DNA of 64,000 nt from Alicyclobacillus contaminans DSM 17975 (GCF_000429525.1 NZ_AUCA01000011.1:17401-81400), one strand, 5' to 3'; positions 18,932 to 28,505 are shown, counted from the stretch's first letter. Notes: generated by a model from the sequence alone, not told the origin. Numbers and translations are program-made.

Positions 18932-20971
18932 TCACAGGTTCACCACCCCTCCGCTCTCAATATCAATGGACGGATCCAACTCGTTGTACGACAGCACCAC
19001 CAGGTCGGGCAGCGAACGCATCAACCAGCGTCGCACCGCGAGCCGGAGGTGTGGATGGGTGAGCAGAATCGGCGTCTTTCCGAGCGCGGTCAGGCGGTTC
19101 GCCTCTTCGCGCAGTTTCCGGAACACCTGCTGTGCCACTGCGGGATCGAGACTGATGTACGCGGCACCTTCTTGTTGCACGAGCGCGCCCTGGATGGTGT
19201 CCTCCACGACGGGCGAGAACGTGATGACCGTCAGCGGCTCGCCGGGAACTCGGAACTGATGGCAGATTTGCCGAGCCAGCGCCTGACGAACATATTCCGT
19301 GAGGACTTCCGGGTCCTTAATCTGCTTTCCATAGTCTCCAAGCGTCTCCAAAATGGTGACCAGATCCCGAATGGATACCTTCTCCTGCAGCAGATTTGCC
19401 AACACCCGCTGCACCTGTCCCACCGACAAAGTGTTCGGAACAACATCTTCCACAGCCGCCGGCGCGACTTCCCGCAGGTGATCCAGCAGCGCTTTGGTGT
19501 CCTGGCGGCTCAGCAACTCGTGGGCATGTCGCTTCAATACTTCCGTCAAATGGGTTGCAACCACCGAAGACGGATCCACCACCGTGTACCCGGCCGCCTC
19601 CGCGCGCAGCTTCATATCCCCGGTCACCCACAGCGCCGGCAACCCGAACGCGGGCTCGGTGGTCGGGACACCAACAACGGTGGAGTCTTCAATGCCCGGA
19701 CTCATGGCCAGCCAGTGTCCCATCAACAATTCGCCAACCGCCACCTCAACTCCTCGTATCTTGATGGCGTATTCCGTCGGTTTTCGCTGAATGTTGTCGC
19801 GAATGCGAATCGTCGGGATCACCATGCCAAGCTCAGTCGCCAATTGGCGCCGAATGAGCACAATCCGCTCCAACAGATCGCCGCCCTGCTTGCTGTCCAC
19901 AATGGGAATCAAACCGTAGCCAAACTCGAACTCAATCGGCTCAACTTGGATCAGGGAAAGCACACTTTCGGGTTTCTTCGTCTCCTCCCGCTGTGTCCGA
20001 ATCTCCTGTTCCTGCTCGGTCTTCTGCGCTTTCAACGCAGACTGGCGAACGCGCCAACCTGCGAATGCGACCACGGCGGCGATGGGCAGCGTGCGGAACA
20101 GCCCGATGGGTGTCAATCCGAGGAGCGCGATGGCACCAGCCACAATGAAGAGGGTTCGCGGATAAGAGAACACCTGCTGCACCACGTCGGTGCCGAGGTT
20201 GCTGTCGGACGCAGCCCGCGTCACCATCAGCCCGGTCGCGGTAGACAACAGGAGGGCAGGCAATTGGCTCACGAGGCCATCACCGACGGACAGGAGCGTG
20301 TACTGCTGCAGGGTGGACTGCCAGTCCCCCTTGTTCATCGCCATGCCAATGATGAACCCGCCAACAATGTTAATCGCCACAATCAAAATGGCTGCGATGG
20401 CATCTCCTTTGACAAATTTCGACGCACCGTCCATCGCACCATAGAAGTCCGCTTCCCGTTCGATATTCTGGCGCCGCTCTCTGGCCTGCGCCTCCGTGAT
20501 CAGTCCTGCGTTGAGATCCGCGTCAATCGCGATTTGCTTTCCCGGCATGGCATCCAACGTGAACCGCGCCGCGACCTCAGCCACGCGCTCAGCGCCTTTC
20601 GTGATCACAACAAACTGGATGACGACCAGAATGAGAAAGATGATGAACCCCACCACGGGATTGCTGCCGATGACGAAACTCCCAAACGTGTGGATGACTT
20701 CACCCGCTTGCCCCTTGGACAAAATCAAACGGGTCGAAGATACGTTTAACGCCAGTCGATACAATGTCGTGATCAGCAGCAGCGATGGAAACACCGAAAA
20801 TTGCAGCGGCTCGGTATTGTTCATCGCAACCATGAGCACGGTCATGGAAATAAACAGGTTGATGACAAGCAGCACATCCAACAGCATCGGCGGTATCGGG
20901 ATCACCAGCATCACAATGATGCCAAGCACGCCTATCATCACGATGAGATCTGATCGTTTCACCCTTGTCAC
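18932..20971 (-). CDS. flhA: Flagellar export gate protein FlhA
   Basis: Large export-gate subunit and proton channel of the flagellar type III system. About eight N-terminal membrane helices are followed by the FHIPEP-region signature (ADFYGAMDGASKFVKGDAIA) and a large cytoplasmic domain that docks chaperone-substrate complexes. At 679 residues it has family length. The start is GTG and overlaps the flhB stop as GTGA, so translation of the two gate proteins is probably coupled. Confidence 0.97.
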   Translation of the reverse strand: MTRVKRSDLIVMIGVLGIIVMLVIPIPPMLLDVLLVINLFISMTVLMVAMNNTEPLQFSVFPSLLLITTLYRLALNVSSTRLILSKGQAGEVIHTFGSFVIGSNPVVGFIIFLILVVIQFVVITKGAERVAEVAARFTLDAMPGKQIAIDADLNAGLITEAQARERRQNIEREADFYGAMDGASKFVKGDAIAAILIVAINIVGGFIIGMAMNKGDWQSTLQQYTLLSVGDGLVSQLPALLLSTATGLMVTRAASDSNLGTDVVQQVFSYPRTLFIVAGAIALLGLTPIGLFRTLPIAAVVAFAGWRVRQSALKAQKTEQEQEIRTQREETKKPESVLSLIQVEPIEFEFGYGLIPIVDSKQGGDLLERIVLIRRQLATELGMVIPTIRIRDNIQRKPTEYAIKIRGVEVAVGELLMGHWLAMSPGIEDSTVVGVPTTEPAFGLPALWVTGDMKLRAEAAGYTVVDPSSVVATHLTEVLKRHAHELLSRQDTKALLDHLREVAPAAVEDVVPNTLSVGQVQRVLANLLQEKVSIRDLVTILETLGDYGKQIKDPEVLTEYVRQALARQICHQFRVPGEPLTVITFSPVVEDTIQGALVQQEGAAYISLDPAVAQQVFRKLREEANRLTALGKTPILLTHPHLRLAVRRWLMRSLPDLVVLSYNELDPSIDIESGGVVNL

Positions 20972-22044
20972 CCCCCTTGCCGCAGGCGGTACACGTACGC
21001 CAAGACCTCAGCGACCGCCTGATACAATTCGCTGGGAATCAATTGGTCAAGCTCCACGGTCCGGTACAGCGTCTGTGCGAGTTGTCGATTTTCCACCCGC
21101 GGTACACCGGACTGTTCTGCGAGCTTGCGAATGCGCCATGCCAGCTCGTCCTGTCCTTTGGCAACCACCTTCGGCGCGCTCATCGACGCCGCGTCGTACC
21201 GAATGGCCACAGCAAAGTGCGTCGGGTTGGTGATCACCACGTCCGCCTTGGGAACTTCCTGCATCATTCGGCGCAGGGCGAGTGCCCGGCCCCGTTGGCG
21301 AATCTGCGACTTGATCTGAGGATCCCCTTCCTGGCGCTTCATCTCTTCTTTGATTTCTTCTCTCGACATGCGGATGCTGCGTTCAAATTCATAACGCTGA
21401 AATAGATAATCCAGCGCCGCCAGCACGACAAATGCACCGGAGATCTCCAGGCCGAGTTGGGCCACCATCCCGCCGACCACCTTCGGTAATCCCTGAATCT
21501 CAGTGGTCATCAGGTCCGCGAGGTGACCGATGATGTTTTGCGCCGCCAGGTAAGCCATCGCGGCCACGATGAGCAATTTCAATATCGATTTGACCGCTTC
21601 GGCCAGCGACTGCACACTCCACATGCGTCGAAAGCCCGCCGCAGGAGATATTTTTTGAAAGTCCGGCATTATCCGTTTCGGTACTATCAGAAAACCCACC
21701 TGGGCCACGGCGACTCCGACCCCTATTAACAGCGCGGTCGCGAGAACGGGTGCGAGCAATACGACGCAAGCCCAGGTATTGGTGCGAAACAATGCCATGA
21801 CACTGGCGGTCGTGAGGTCGGCCGTGTTGATCTGTTGCAGCTGTGTTTGCATCATAGTCAACCAGCCATCCCAGATACGTGGCCCCCCCCATCGCAGCAC
21901 CACCAAACTGCTCAGCAAGACCAGCGCGGACGTCAGCTCCGGACTGCGCGGCACTCTGCCCTCACGCCGAACCTCGCGCCGCCGTTGAGGCGTCGCACGC
22001 TCCGTTTTCTCACCTGCGAAGCGCTGCAAGTCCAACGCGAGCAT
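20968..22044 (-). CDS. flhB: Flagellar export switch protein FlhB
   Basis: Gate subunit that switches export from rod/hook to filament substrates. Four membrane segments precede a basic linker. The autocleavage motif NPTH lies at residues 273-276 (VITNPTHFAVAIRY), so cleavage leaves an 85-residue C-terminal fragment. That fragment closely resembles the free-standing 87-residue protein encoded at 50668-50931. GGGAGGG precedes the ATG; fliR ends three bases upstream. Confidence 0.97.
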   Translation of the reverse strand: MLALDLQRFAGEKTERATPQRRREVRREGRVPRSPELTSALVLLSSLVVLRWGGPRIWDGWLTMMQTQLQQINTADLTTASVMALFRTNTWACVVLLAPVLATALLIGVGVAVAQVGFLIVPKRIMPDFQKISPAAGFRRMWSVQSLAEAVKSILKLLIVAAMAYLAAQNIIGHLADLMTTEIQGLPKVVGGMVAQLGLEISGAFVVLAALDYLFQRYEFERSIRMSREEIKEEMKRQEGDPQIKSQIRQRGRALALRRMMQEVPKADVVITNPTHFAVAIRYDAASMSAPKVVAKGQDELAWRIRKLAEQSGVPRVENRQLAQTLYRTVELDQLIPSELYQAVAEVLAYVYRLRQGG

Positions 22045-22047
22045 GCG

Positions 22048-22830
22048 TTACCCTCCCATCCAACGCAGCAGCGTGTCCAATTCGGAAAACGTGGCCTGAA
22101 ATAAAACGCCAAGCATATACACAATACCGGGCATGACCGCCGCGAACACCGCCAGTCCAACAAACAGTTTTGCTGGTTGGCCGACGACGTACACGTTCAT
22201 CTGCGGCACCGCCCGCGACAGAAACGCGAATGTGATATCGGTCAGCAACAACGCGGCAAGTAATGGAGCCCCCACCTGAAGCCCCAACACCATCACCAGC
22301 GTGATCAGGTGAGCGAGGAACGTCCAAGCCTCGTGCGGTGCCACGAAGGCCCCGAGCGCCACGTAGTCGTACGACTTCATCACCCCAAGCACCAGTCCAT
22401 CCAATCCGTTCATGCCGAGGAAGTACAGCGTGAACAGGGCGGACAGAAACGCATTCGTTAACCCGGCGGACTGTCCGCCGGACGGATCGAACAGCGTAGC
22501 GGTGCTGAACCCAATCTGTAGATCAAACAACTGCCCTGCGGTGGACAACGCGACCGTCATCACAGTCGCCACAAACCCCATCAGCATCCCGACGAGCGTC
22601 TCTTTCAGTGCAAGGCCGATGTAGACATCGGGCTGCACGAGCGGATCTGGCACGGTGGCATGCACATCTGGTGTCACCACGAGAGCGACGAACGCCGCCA
22701 ATCCCACCTTTGACCACATGGGCCACAGTCGAACCGACAGAATGGGGGATGTACCGATGAACCCCACCATCCGCAGGAGAACCAGCAGATACACGGCATA
22801 GTGCGATGTTGCGTATGAAATCATCGTCAT
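22048..22830 (-). CDS. fliR: Flagellar export gate protein FliR
   Basis: Membrane component of the FliP-FliQ-FliR export pore. The 260-residue sequence is nearly all hydrophobic helices, with the family segments RMVGFIGTSPIL near the N terminus and the conserved GLQVGAPLLAALLLTDITFA motif late. Its ATG overlaps the fliQ stop as ATGA. Confidence 0.95.
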   Translation of the reverse strand: MTMISYATSHYAVYLLVLLRMVGFIGTSPILSVRLWPMWSKVGLAAFVALVVTPDVHATVPDPLVQPDVYIGLALKETLVGMLMGFVATVMTVALSTAGQLFDLQIGFSTATLFDPSGGQSAGLTNAFLSALFTLYFLGMNGLDGLVLGVMKSYDYVALGAFVAPHEAWTFLAHLITLVMVLGLQVGAPLLAALLLTDITFAFLSRAVPQMNVYVVGQPAKLFVGLAVFAAVMPGIVYMLGVLFQATFSELDTLLRWMGG

Positions 22831-23096
22831 TGAATGAACGAATTGAGATTCCCCAGGATGTTGCGACTGAAGTCAAGCATCGTGGCCAACATCCACGGGC
22901 CAAAGATTAAGAGCGCCACAATGACCGCCACGATTTTTGGCACGAATGCCAGCGTTTGCTCCTGAATCTGCGTGGTCGCCTGAAAAATGCTGACGAGTAA
23001 ACCGACCGCCAGCCCGAAGCCAAGGACGGGCGCCGTCAACTTTACCACCATCCACATTACCTGGGCACCGAGGCCGAGAACGAAGGTCGCGTTCAT
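22827..23096 (-). CDS. fliQ: Flagellar export gate protein FliQ
   Basis: Small (89-residue) two-helix component of the export pore. The family segment VGLLVSIFQATTQIQEQTLA, followed by FVPK, is intact. AGGAGGAAGGAC precedes the ATG. Overlap with fliR suggests coupled translation. Confidence 0.95.
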   Translation of the reverse strand: MNATFVLGLGAQVMWMVVKLTAPVLGFGLAVGLLVSIFQATTQIQEQTLAFVPKIVAVIVALLIFGPWMLATMLDFSRNILGNLNSFIQ

Positions 23097-23137
23097 GTCC
23101 TTCCTCCTTCCGCCGTTCTACGAATCGGTGACACCCA

Positions 23138-23920
23138 TCACGTGTACCCGGCCAGCAGCGATTTCACCACCAGATACCAGCCATCCACCATTACGAACAG
23201 CAAAATTTTGAATGGAAGTGAAATCATCACGGGCGGCAGCATCATCATTCCCATCGACATCAGTGTCGTCGCAACCACCAAATCAATGATTAAAAATGGC
23301 AGGTACAGCATGAATCCGATTTGGAACGCCGTCTTCAGTTCACTGATGCCATAGGCCGGGACGAGCGCCGTCATGGGAATGTCCTGCGTCGATTTCGGCT
23401 TCGGCAGATGACGATAATCCAAAAACAGTTGCAGGTCCGCTGGACGCGTGTGCTTGGCCATGAACTCCTTGAACGGAACTTCAGCACGCTGCAGCGCCAC
23501 AGACTGTGTGATTTGTCCCTTCAAATATGGTTGCAACGCCTGTTGATTCGCCTGACTGAGCGTGGGCTGCATCACAAACAGCGTAATAAACAGCGCGAGT
23601 CCAATCAGCACCTGATTCGGCGGCGTTTGCTGCAGCGACAGCGCACTTCGCACAAACGACAGCACCACCACCACGCGCGTGAAACAGGTCATCAGAATGA
23701 GAATGGCCGGCGCCAACGACAACACGGTCAGCAGCAAAATAATTTGCAAAGTGGAGCCGACCGCCTGCGGCGAACTGGACGTGGTCACGCCAGGAAGGAG
23801 CGACGTCGACGTTGTTGCAGCAAACGCCCGCGCAGGCACCGCCGCGCAGGATACCACACCCGTGCCCAATCCGACCAGCCATGCAGCCATCCGTGTCCGT
23901 AATCCGACGGGTCTCTCCAT
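23138..23920 (-). CDS. fliP: Flagellar export gate protein FliP
   Basis: Core of the export pore. A cleavable signal peptide is visible at the N terminus (ending near ARAFAA), as is usual for FliP. The conserved MTCFTRVVVVLSFVRSALSL and QTPPNQVLIGLALFLT-like segments follow, and later the TAFQIGFMLYLPFLIIDLVV motif. The ATG at 23920 follows the fliO stop by one base, with GGAGGAG inside fliO. Confidence 0.95.
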   Translation of the reverse strand: MERPVGLRTRMAAWLVGLGTGVVSCAAVPARAFAATTSTSLLPGVTTSSSPQAVGSTLQIILLLTVLSLAPAILILMTCFTRVVVVLSFVRSALSLQQTPPNQVLIGLALFITLFVMQPTLSQANQQALQPYLKGQITQSVALQRAEVPFKEFMAKHTRPADLQLFLDYRHLPKPKSTQDIPMTALVPAYGISELKTAFQIGFMLYLPFLIIDLVVATTLMSMGMMMLPPVMISLPFKILLFVMVDGWYLVVKSLLAGYT

Positions 23921-23921
23921 G

Positions 23922-24455
23922 CTAAGACATCTCCTCCCCCGGCTCATCCCCACGCCGCCGTTGGCGCAGGGTTCGGAGCGCGTCGGCCAACGCTGCACCA
24001 AATTCGTCGGAGGAATCCGCGGGTTGACCGGCCAATCCCGACTCATGCGGCTCTCTCGTCGACATCGGGGTCAATTCGGCCAACAGTCGTACGTCGTTTC
24101 CTACGCCCAACACAAAGGCCCGACCTTCCACGGACACGACCTGAATGGACTTGTTCGGTGCCAATTGGCGCGCCGCAAGCACCTGAATGGCCCCGCGTTC
24201 CGCGACCTGTGACTTCCGCGCCAAAAACCGAATCAAGACGATAACGAGAAGAATGATGATGCCAAGGGACAGCACCAATTCCAGCAACGACACCCAGGGA
24301 TTTGGAAACGACGGTGAAGAGGCAGGGGCCGCGTCAGCCACCTGCCCCCACGTGCCCAGCAAAACGGCGCCTCCCGCCGAAGCCACCGCACGCAAGCCCC
24401 ACGCCGTCAAGCCCGGTCCACGGATGTTACGCCAGGACTTTTTTAACAGCTTCAA
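23922..24455 (-). CDS. fliO: Flagellar biosynthesis protein FliO (FliZ)
   Basis: Bitopic membrane protein that helps assemble the FliP ring. The 177-residue sequence has a signal-like hydrophobic stretch (about 25-40), one strong membrane helix (about 57-77: LELVLSLGIIILLVIVLIRF) and a cytoplasmic SpoA-like domain with LAARQLAPNKSIQVVSVEGR. The reading frame opens at a TTG inside the end of cheY, overlapping it by 29 bases. A TTG at residue 17 is an alternative start, so the N terminus is uncertain. Confidence 0.88.
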   Translation of the reverse strand: MKLLKKSWRNIRGPGLTAWGLRAVASAGGAVLLGTWGQVADAAPASSPSFPNPWVSLLELVLSLGIIILLVIVLIRFLARKSQVAERGAIQVLAARQLAPNKSIQVVSVEGRAFVLGVGNDVRLLAELTPMSTREPHESGLAGQPADSSDEFGAALADALRTLRQRRRGDEPGEEMS

Positions 24456-24789
24456 TCACCCTATCCGCTTGGAACGGTTTGACGATGAAGTCCTTCGCTC
24501 CAGCTTGAATCGCGTCAATCACCATCGCCTGCTGTCCCATGGCGGAGCACATGATGACGCGCGCGGCGGGATCGACAGCGCGAATCCGCTTCAACGCCTC
24601 AATGCCGTCAATTTCAGGCATGGTGATATCGAGCGTGACGAGGTCCGGGCGCAATTCCTGGTACTTTTCCACGGCCTGCGCACCGTCCGCCGCTTCGCCC
24701 ACCACCTCATATCCATTCTTGGTCAAAATATCTTTGATCATCATTCGCATAAACGCGGCGTCGTCCACGACCAATACTCGATTCCCCAT
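24427..24789 (-). CDS. cheY: Chemotaxis response regulator CheY
   Basis: Single receiver domain that binds the FliM/FliY switch when phosphorylated by CheA. VLVVDDAAFMRMMIKDIL carries the acidic pocket, DLVTLDITMPEIDGI the phosphoacceptor Asp, and VIMCSAMGQQ and FIVKPFQADRV the Thr/Ser and Lys switch residues. The ATG at 24789 is chosen by AGGTGG upstream and by family length. Its position between fliY and fliO is the Gram-positive arrangement. Confidence 0.97.
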   Translation of the reverse strand: MGNRVLVVDDAAFMRMMIKDILTKNGYEVVGEAADGAQAVEKYQELRPDLVTLDITMPEIDGIEALKRIRAVDPAARVIMCSAMGQQAMVIDAIQAGAKDFIVKPFQADRVIEAVKKVLA

Positions 24790-24832
24790 TGCTGCGTCCA
24801 CCTTTCCATGCGTTTGCTGTGATTCTTTGTGA

Positions 24833-26002
24833 TTACTGTAGTTGCTTCACCCGGTCCGCCGGATGCAGAATATCGGTCACGCGCACTCCAAAGTTTTCGT
24901 CAATCACCACCACTTCGCCAATGGCAATCCGCTTATTGTTCACCAGGATATCCACCGGCTCACCGGCCAGCTTGTCCAATTCGACGATGGAACCCGGCGT
25001 CAACTCGAGAATTTCGCGAATCGTTTTCTTTGTCCTGCCGAGTTCCACGGTGACATTCAAATTTACGTCGAATAACAGCGACAAATTTCGCGGTGACTGC
25101 GCTTTGGATGCACTGTCGCCAAAATCCACAAACTCCGGGCTCTGGACGGACACCGGCCGAACCGGCTTGGCTGGTGCTGTCGCCAACCCTGCTGCCGCTT
25201 CTTCCAGCCCATGGGCCGCAGGAGACGCAGGCACTTGCGATGGTATTGCATCGACGGGCGTCTGTGCGCCCACTGCCTGTGGGGCAGCGTCAGCCGGTGT
25301 GGACGCAGGTGCCGAATCCGCCGAATCCCCGGCACTCCCCAACAATCCAAGAATCTGCTTGGCGAAGTGCAACGGGACCAATTGCATCAGATGAGAATCA
25401 ATGAGATCCCCGACCTTCAGCCGAAACGCAGTGTTGACGATGGTCGAGTCGAATCCGAGATCCTGCTGTGTAGGATTGGACATGTCCACAAACTGGACGG
25501 TCGGCGGCGAAATATTGATGGGCATGCCGAACATCTGCGACATGGCCGTCGCCGCGCCACCCATCATCTGATTCATCGCTTCCGCCACGGCACTCAAGTG
25601 CAGTTCGTTCAGTTCCACGTCGGTGTTGCGGCCGTCACCGCCGAGCATCAGATCGGCGATGGTTTTGGCGTCCGACACCTCCACCGCCAACGCGTTCGTT
25701 CCCGACAGCCCTTCGGTGTACTCGACGGTCACCATCACGTAGGGGCGCGGGAAGTCGGTCGGAATGTCTTCTGGTTTCATCACGGACACCGTGGGCGTGG
25801 TAATCTCCACTCGCTGATTGAGCAGCGTGGACAACGAGGTCGCAGCGGACCCAAACCCGATGTTTCCCACTTCACCGAGCGCATCGCGTTCGGCCTCCGT
25901 CAGGGTCTCCGTCTCCATAGATGACTCGGACGACGAGGATTCGGAGGTCCGGCCCAACAGCGCATCAATCTCATCCTGTGACAGCTTCATGTCCCCGGTC
26001 AT
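24833..26002 (-). CDS. fliY: Flagellar switch protein and CheY-P phosphatase FliY
   Basis: Combines a FliN-type switch domain with a CheC-type phosphatase. Residues 5-16 (MKLSQDEIDALL) resemble the CheY-binding peptide of FliM. The CheC-like domain has two complete patterns, DALGEVGN and SAVAEAMN, each with Pro 23 residues after its Asn, so both sites look active. An Ala/Pro-rich linker (about 235-305) leads to the C-terminal SpoA/FliN domain (VELGRTKKTIREILELTPGS). The start has GGAGG nine bases upstream and overlaps fliM by 32 bases. Confidence 0.96.
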   Translation of the reverse strand: MTGDMKLSQDEIDALLGRTSESSSSESSMETETLTEAERDALGEVGNIGFGSAATSLSTLLNQRVEITTPTVSVMKPEDIPTDFPRPYVMVTVEYTEGLSGTNALAVEVSDAKTIADLMLGGDGRNTDVELNELHLSAVAEAMNQMMGGAATAMSQMFGMPINISPPTVQFVDMSNPTQQDLGFDSTIVNTAFRLKVGDLIDSHLMQLVPLHFAKQILGLLGSAGDSADSAPASTPADAAPQAVGAQTPVDAIPSQVPASPAAHGLEEAAAGLATAPAKPVRPVSVQSPEFVDFGDSASKAQSPRNLSLLFDVNLNVTVELGRTKKTIREILELTPGSIVELDKLAGEPVDILVNNKRIAIGEVVVIDENFGVRVTDILHPADRVKQLQ

Positions 26003-26993
26003 CGCCGCTCACCTCCTTCACGTCTCCCAAAATTTGAACCGCGTATTTGTTACGCCGGGTCCCAATGCTGCCCAACAGTGTGGGCACGTCATTCACCAAG
26101 ACATTGAGCGGACTGCCAATCGGTGTGTTCAATGGAATCACGTCTCCGACCTGAATATCCAACAACTCCTGCAATGTGAGCTCTGCTTCTCCGAGGACCA
26201 CGGAAACTTCTGCGGAACTTCCGAGCAGGTGGCGCTGCAAACGCGGAACCTCCGGGCGATCGCTGGACCGCCGGACCTTCCCGCTGTCCATGAAGTACTG
26301 AGTGCTCAATTTCGGAATCAACGGTTCAATCGTCACATGCGGGATGCACAGGTTGATGAGTCCGCTCGCCGATCCGATTTTCGCACTCATCGTCACCACC
26401 AGCACCGTCTCGTTCGGTGTGGTCAACTGCAAGAACTGCGGATTGCTTTCAATCGACAGGAGTTCCGGTGACAACTCGCCCACGTTCCGCCACGCTTCGG
26501 CCAAAAAATCGGTGGTTGAGCCGAGCGCGCGGAGCAGCAGCGCGTGCTCAATTTCCGTCAATTCCCGTTCCCTGTACGGTCCCTTCACCACACCGCCCAA
26601 AAGTCGGTCGAGCAGCGCAAATACCACCTGCGGATTCATCTCCATGACGGCCTTGCCCTGGAGCGGATGCAATTCCATAACCTGGATCACCGTCAGTGTG
26701 GGGATGGACCGAATGAATTCCTCATACGGCACCTGATCCACCGACTCAACCTGAATCTGCACGACCGCTCGAAGTTGTCCGGATAAGCTGGTAGCGAGCA
26801 ACCGGGCGAAGTGTTCGTGAATACGCCGGATGATTCGAATGTGATCTTTCGAGAACCGCATCGCTCGGCGAAAATCGTACGTTCGCACGTGATTCGAGTC
26901 TCCGGCATCGCGGATCTCCTCGGCGTTCACCTCGCCGCTGGTCAATGCCGACAACAGCGCGTCAATTTCAGCCTGGGACAGGACGTCAGCCAT
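25971..26993 (-). CDS. fliM: Flagellar motor switch protein FliM
   Basis: C-ring protein that binds CheY-P and couples it to FliG. The N-terminal peptide MADVLSQAEIDALLSAL is the CheY-P docking site. The middle CheC-like domain (SLSGQLRAVVQIQVESVDQV, ALLDRLLGG) lacks phosphatase residues as expected, and the C-terminal SpoA domain contains LTLQELLDIQVGDVIPLNTP. Family length (340 residues). Confidence 0.97.
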   Translation of the reverse strand: MADVLSQAEIDALLSALTSGEVNAEEIRDAGDSNHVRTYDFRRAMRFSKDHIRIIRRIHEHFARLLATSLSGQLRAVVQIQVESVDQVPYEEFIRSIPTLTVIQVMELHPLQGKAVMEMNPQVVFALLDRLLGGVVKGPYRERELTEIEHALLLRALGSTTDFLAEAWRNVGELSPELLSIESNPQFLQLTTPNETVLVVTMSAKIGSASGLINLCIPHVTIEPLIPKLSTQYFMDSGKVRRSSDRPEVPRLQRHLLGSSAEVSVVLGEAELTLQELLDIQVGDVIPLNTPIGSPLNVLVNDVPTLLGSIGTRRNKYAVQILGDVKEVSGDDRGHEAVTG

Positions 26994-27005
26994 GACTACG
27001 CCCCC

Positions 27006-27437
27006 TCACTGTACGATCCATGTGGAGAAATACACCTGGGTGATTTTCATCCCGCCCTGAAGCAGGTGATTGACCCGATTTTCAATATCCTGCTCAAGCT
27101 TGGTCTGCCCATCGGCGGTTTTCAGTTGGGCGTCGGTAAAGTCACGCATCGCCTGGTTCACCGCGTCCTGTACCATCGGCAAGATGTCCGTCACCGCGGT
27201 TTTGCTCTTGTCATTCGCCGCCAGCAGATGCGCCGTGAACTGAATCAGGCCATCCTGCGTATTGGTGGTGTTCTCCGGTAGATCCACCAAGAGAGCCTTC
27301 AGCTCACTGGGTGTGGGTGCATGCGGCGTTTTCGGTTTGGCGGCACTTTTCACGTAGAAGTAACCGCCCACCGCGAGCCCACAAATAATCACCATCACCC
27401 CTAGAATCGCTAGCATCACGAGAAACGCTCTCTTCAC
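27006..27437 (-). CDS. fliL: Flagellar basal body-associated protein FliL
   Basis: Single-pass membrane protein that supports stator function. The N-terminal helix (about 7-29) is followed by a 110-residue periplasm-side domain with the conserved DAVNQAMRDFTDAQLKTADG-type region and a C-terminal hydrophobic strand. Its start overlaps the flbD stop as ATGA. Confidence 0.9.
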   Translation of the reverse strand: MKRAFLVMLAILGVMVIICGLAVGGYFYVKSAAKPKTPHAPTPSELKALLVDLPENTTNTQDGLIQFTAHLLAANDKSKTAVTDILPMVQDAVNQAMRDFTDAQLKTADGQTKLEQDIENRVNHLLQGGMKITQVYFSTWIVQ

Positions 27438-27652
27438 TCTAACTCTTCCTTCCCTGCGGCGGCCGCCGCCAGTCCAATGGACCGGTAGAACTGTACCACC
27501 TGCTGCGCAATCTCCCGCGTCGATTCACGGACCACGTACTTGTGACCGTTGGTCAAGGTGATGACCGTGTCCGGCGTGTGTTCCATCGACTCAATCAGCA
27601 GCGGACTGAGCCACAGTTCACTGCCGTTCAACCGCGTCAACGCAATCACCAA
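27434..27652 (-). CDS. flbD: Flagellar FlbD family protein
   Basis: Small (72-residue) soluble protein of the FlbD family, found in fla operons of Gram-positives and spirochaetes; molecular role unclear. The segment IALTRLNGSELWLSPLLIES and the later ITLTNGHKYVVRES are typical. Starts are non-standard: TTG at 27652 with AAGGG upstream, or the next codon, GTG. Confidence 0.9.
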   Translation of the reverse strand: MVIALTRLNGSELWLSPLLIESMEHTPDTVITLTNGHKYVVRESTREIAQQVVQFYRSIGLAAAAAGKEELE

Positions 27653-27668
27653 AATCCCTGCCCTTCAC

Positions 27669-27695
27669 GCCGGCCGCCCGCAGCCAGCGGCCGGC
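27669..27695. repeat. Perfect inverted repeat between flgG and flbD
   Basis: GCCGGCCGC and GCGGCCGGC form a 9-bp, all-GC perfect stem around a 9-base loop. It lies in the 55-base gap after flgG. No T run follows on either strand, so it is not a normal terminator. It could be an mRNA-stability or processing stem inside the long operon. Confidence 0.6.
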
Positions 27696-27707
27696 CAGCA
27701 CTCAGCC

Positions 27708-28505
27708 TCAGCTGTTCTTCAGATTCACGACATCCTGCAGAATCGCGTTGTCCGTGCCAATCATTTTTGAGTTAGCGTCAAACCCACGTTGAGCAATAAT
27801 CATCTGCGTAAATTCTTGAGTCAAATCGACGTTGGACATTTCCAGGTACCCATTCGCCAGTGTACCGGAGTTATTTTGCCCAGGTGCACCTATGGTCGGG
27901 GAACCTGAGTTGTTGGACTGCTCGTACAAAGAGTCACCAACCTTTTCCAATCCACCGTAGTTCGGGAAAGTCGCAAGCCCTAACGTTGCAATGGTTTGTC
28001 GCTTATTAGTGGTGGTATCAATGCCTGTCACACTCCCATCGGGGCCAATCTGAATATCACTATAACCGGACGTATTGATAATAGCTTTACTAGAATCCAG
28101 CACAAACATGCCATTGGGGAGCACCAATTTTCCATTTGCATCCACCGTGAAGTCGCCTTCGCGGGTGTAGTAGAGGTTCCCATTAGCATCTTTCACGACG
28201 AACAGCCCATCTCCATTTATAGCCGTATCCAACGGATTTCCGGTGGACTGGTCCGCACCCTGTGTAAACAAAGTCTGAATATCAGCCACCTTCACGCCTA
28301 AGCCAACCTGTTGTGGATTGGTTCCTCCGCTAGTGGTACTGGGACTACTACCGGCGGTCATGGTCTGGCTCAACACATCACTGAAGTCCACACGTCCCGC
28401 CTTAAATCCCGTTGTGTCCACATTGGCAATATTGTTGCCAATCACATCTAACTTTGTTTGGAACGCTTGCATGCCAGAAACCGCCGAATACATGGAACGA
28501 AGCAT
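27708..28505 (-). CDS. flgG: Flagellar hook/rod protein FlgG (FlgE-FlgG family)
   Basis: Axial flagellar protein; in this operon position the B. subtilis homologue forms the hook (long called flgE there). The N-terminal MLRSMYSAVSGMQAFQTKLD coiled-coil segment and the NNIANVDTTGFKAGRVDF rod-protein motif are clear, as is the C-terminal GYLEMSNVDLTQEFTQMI repeat. The middle is Gly/Ser/Thr-rich. The DNA is visibly less GC-rich than the neighbouring genes. Confidence 0.92.
   Translation of the reverse strand: MLRSMYSAVSGMQAFQTKLDVIGNNIANVDTTGFKAGRVDFSDVLSQTMTAGSSPSTTSGGTNPQQVGLGVKVADIQTLFTQGADQSTGNPLDTAINGDGLFVVKDANGNLYYTREGDFTVDANGKLVLPNGMFVLDSSKAIINTSGYSDIQIGPDGSVTGIDTTTNKRQTIATLGLATFPNYGGLEKVGDSLYEQSNNSGSPTIGAPGQNNSGTLANGYLEMSNVDLTQEFTQMIIAQRGFDANSKMIGTDNAILQDVVNLKNS

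Noticed and set aside
18929..20749. 606-codon open frame on the + strand
   Set aside because: It lies fully antisense to flhA, has no ribosome site and shows shadow composition (Arg/His/Gln-rich).
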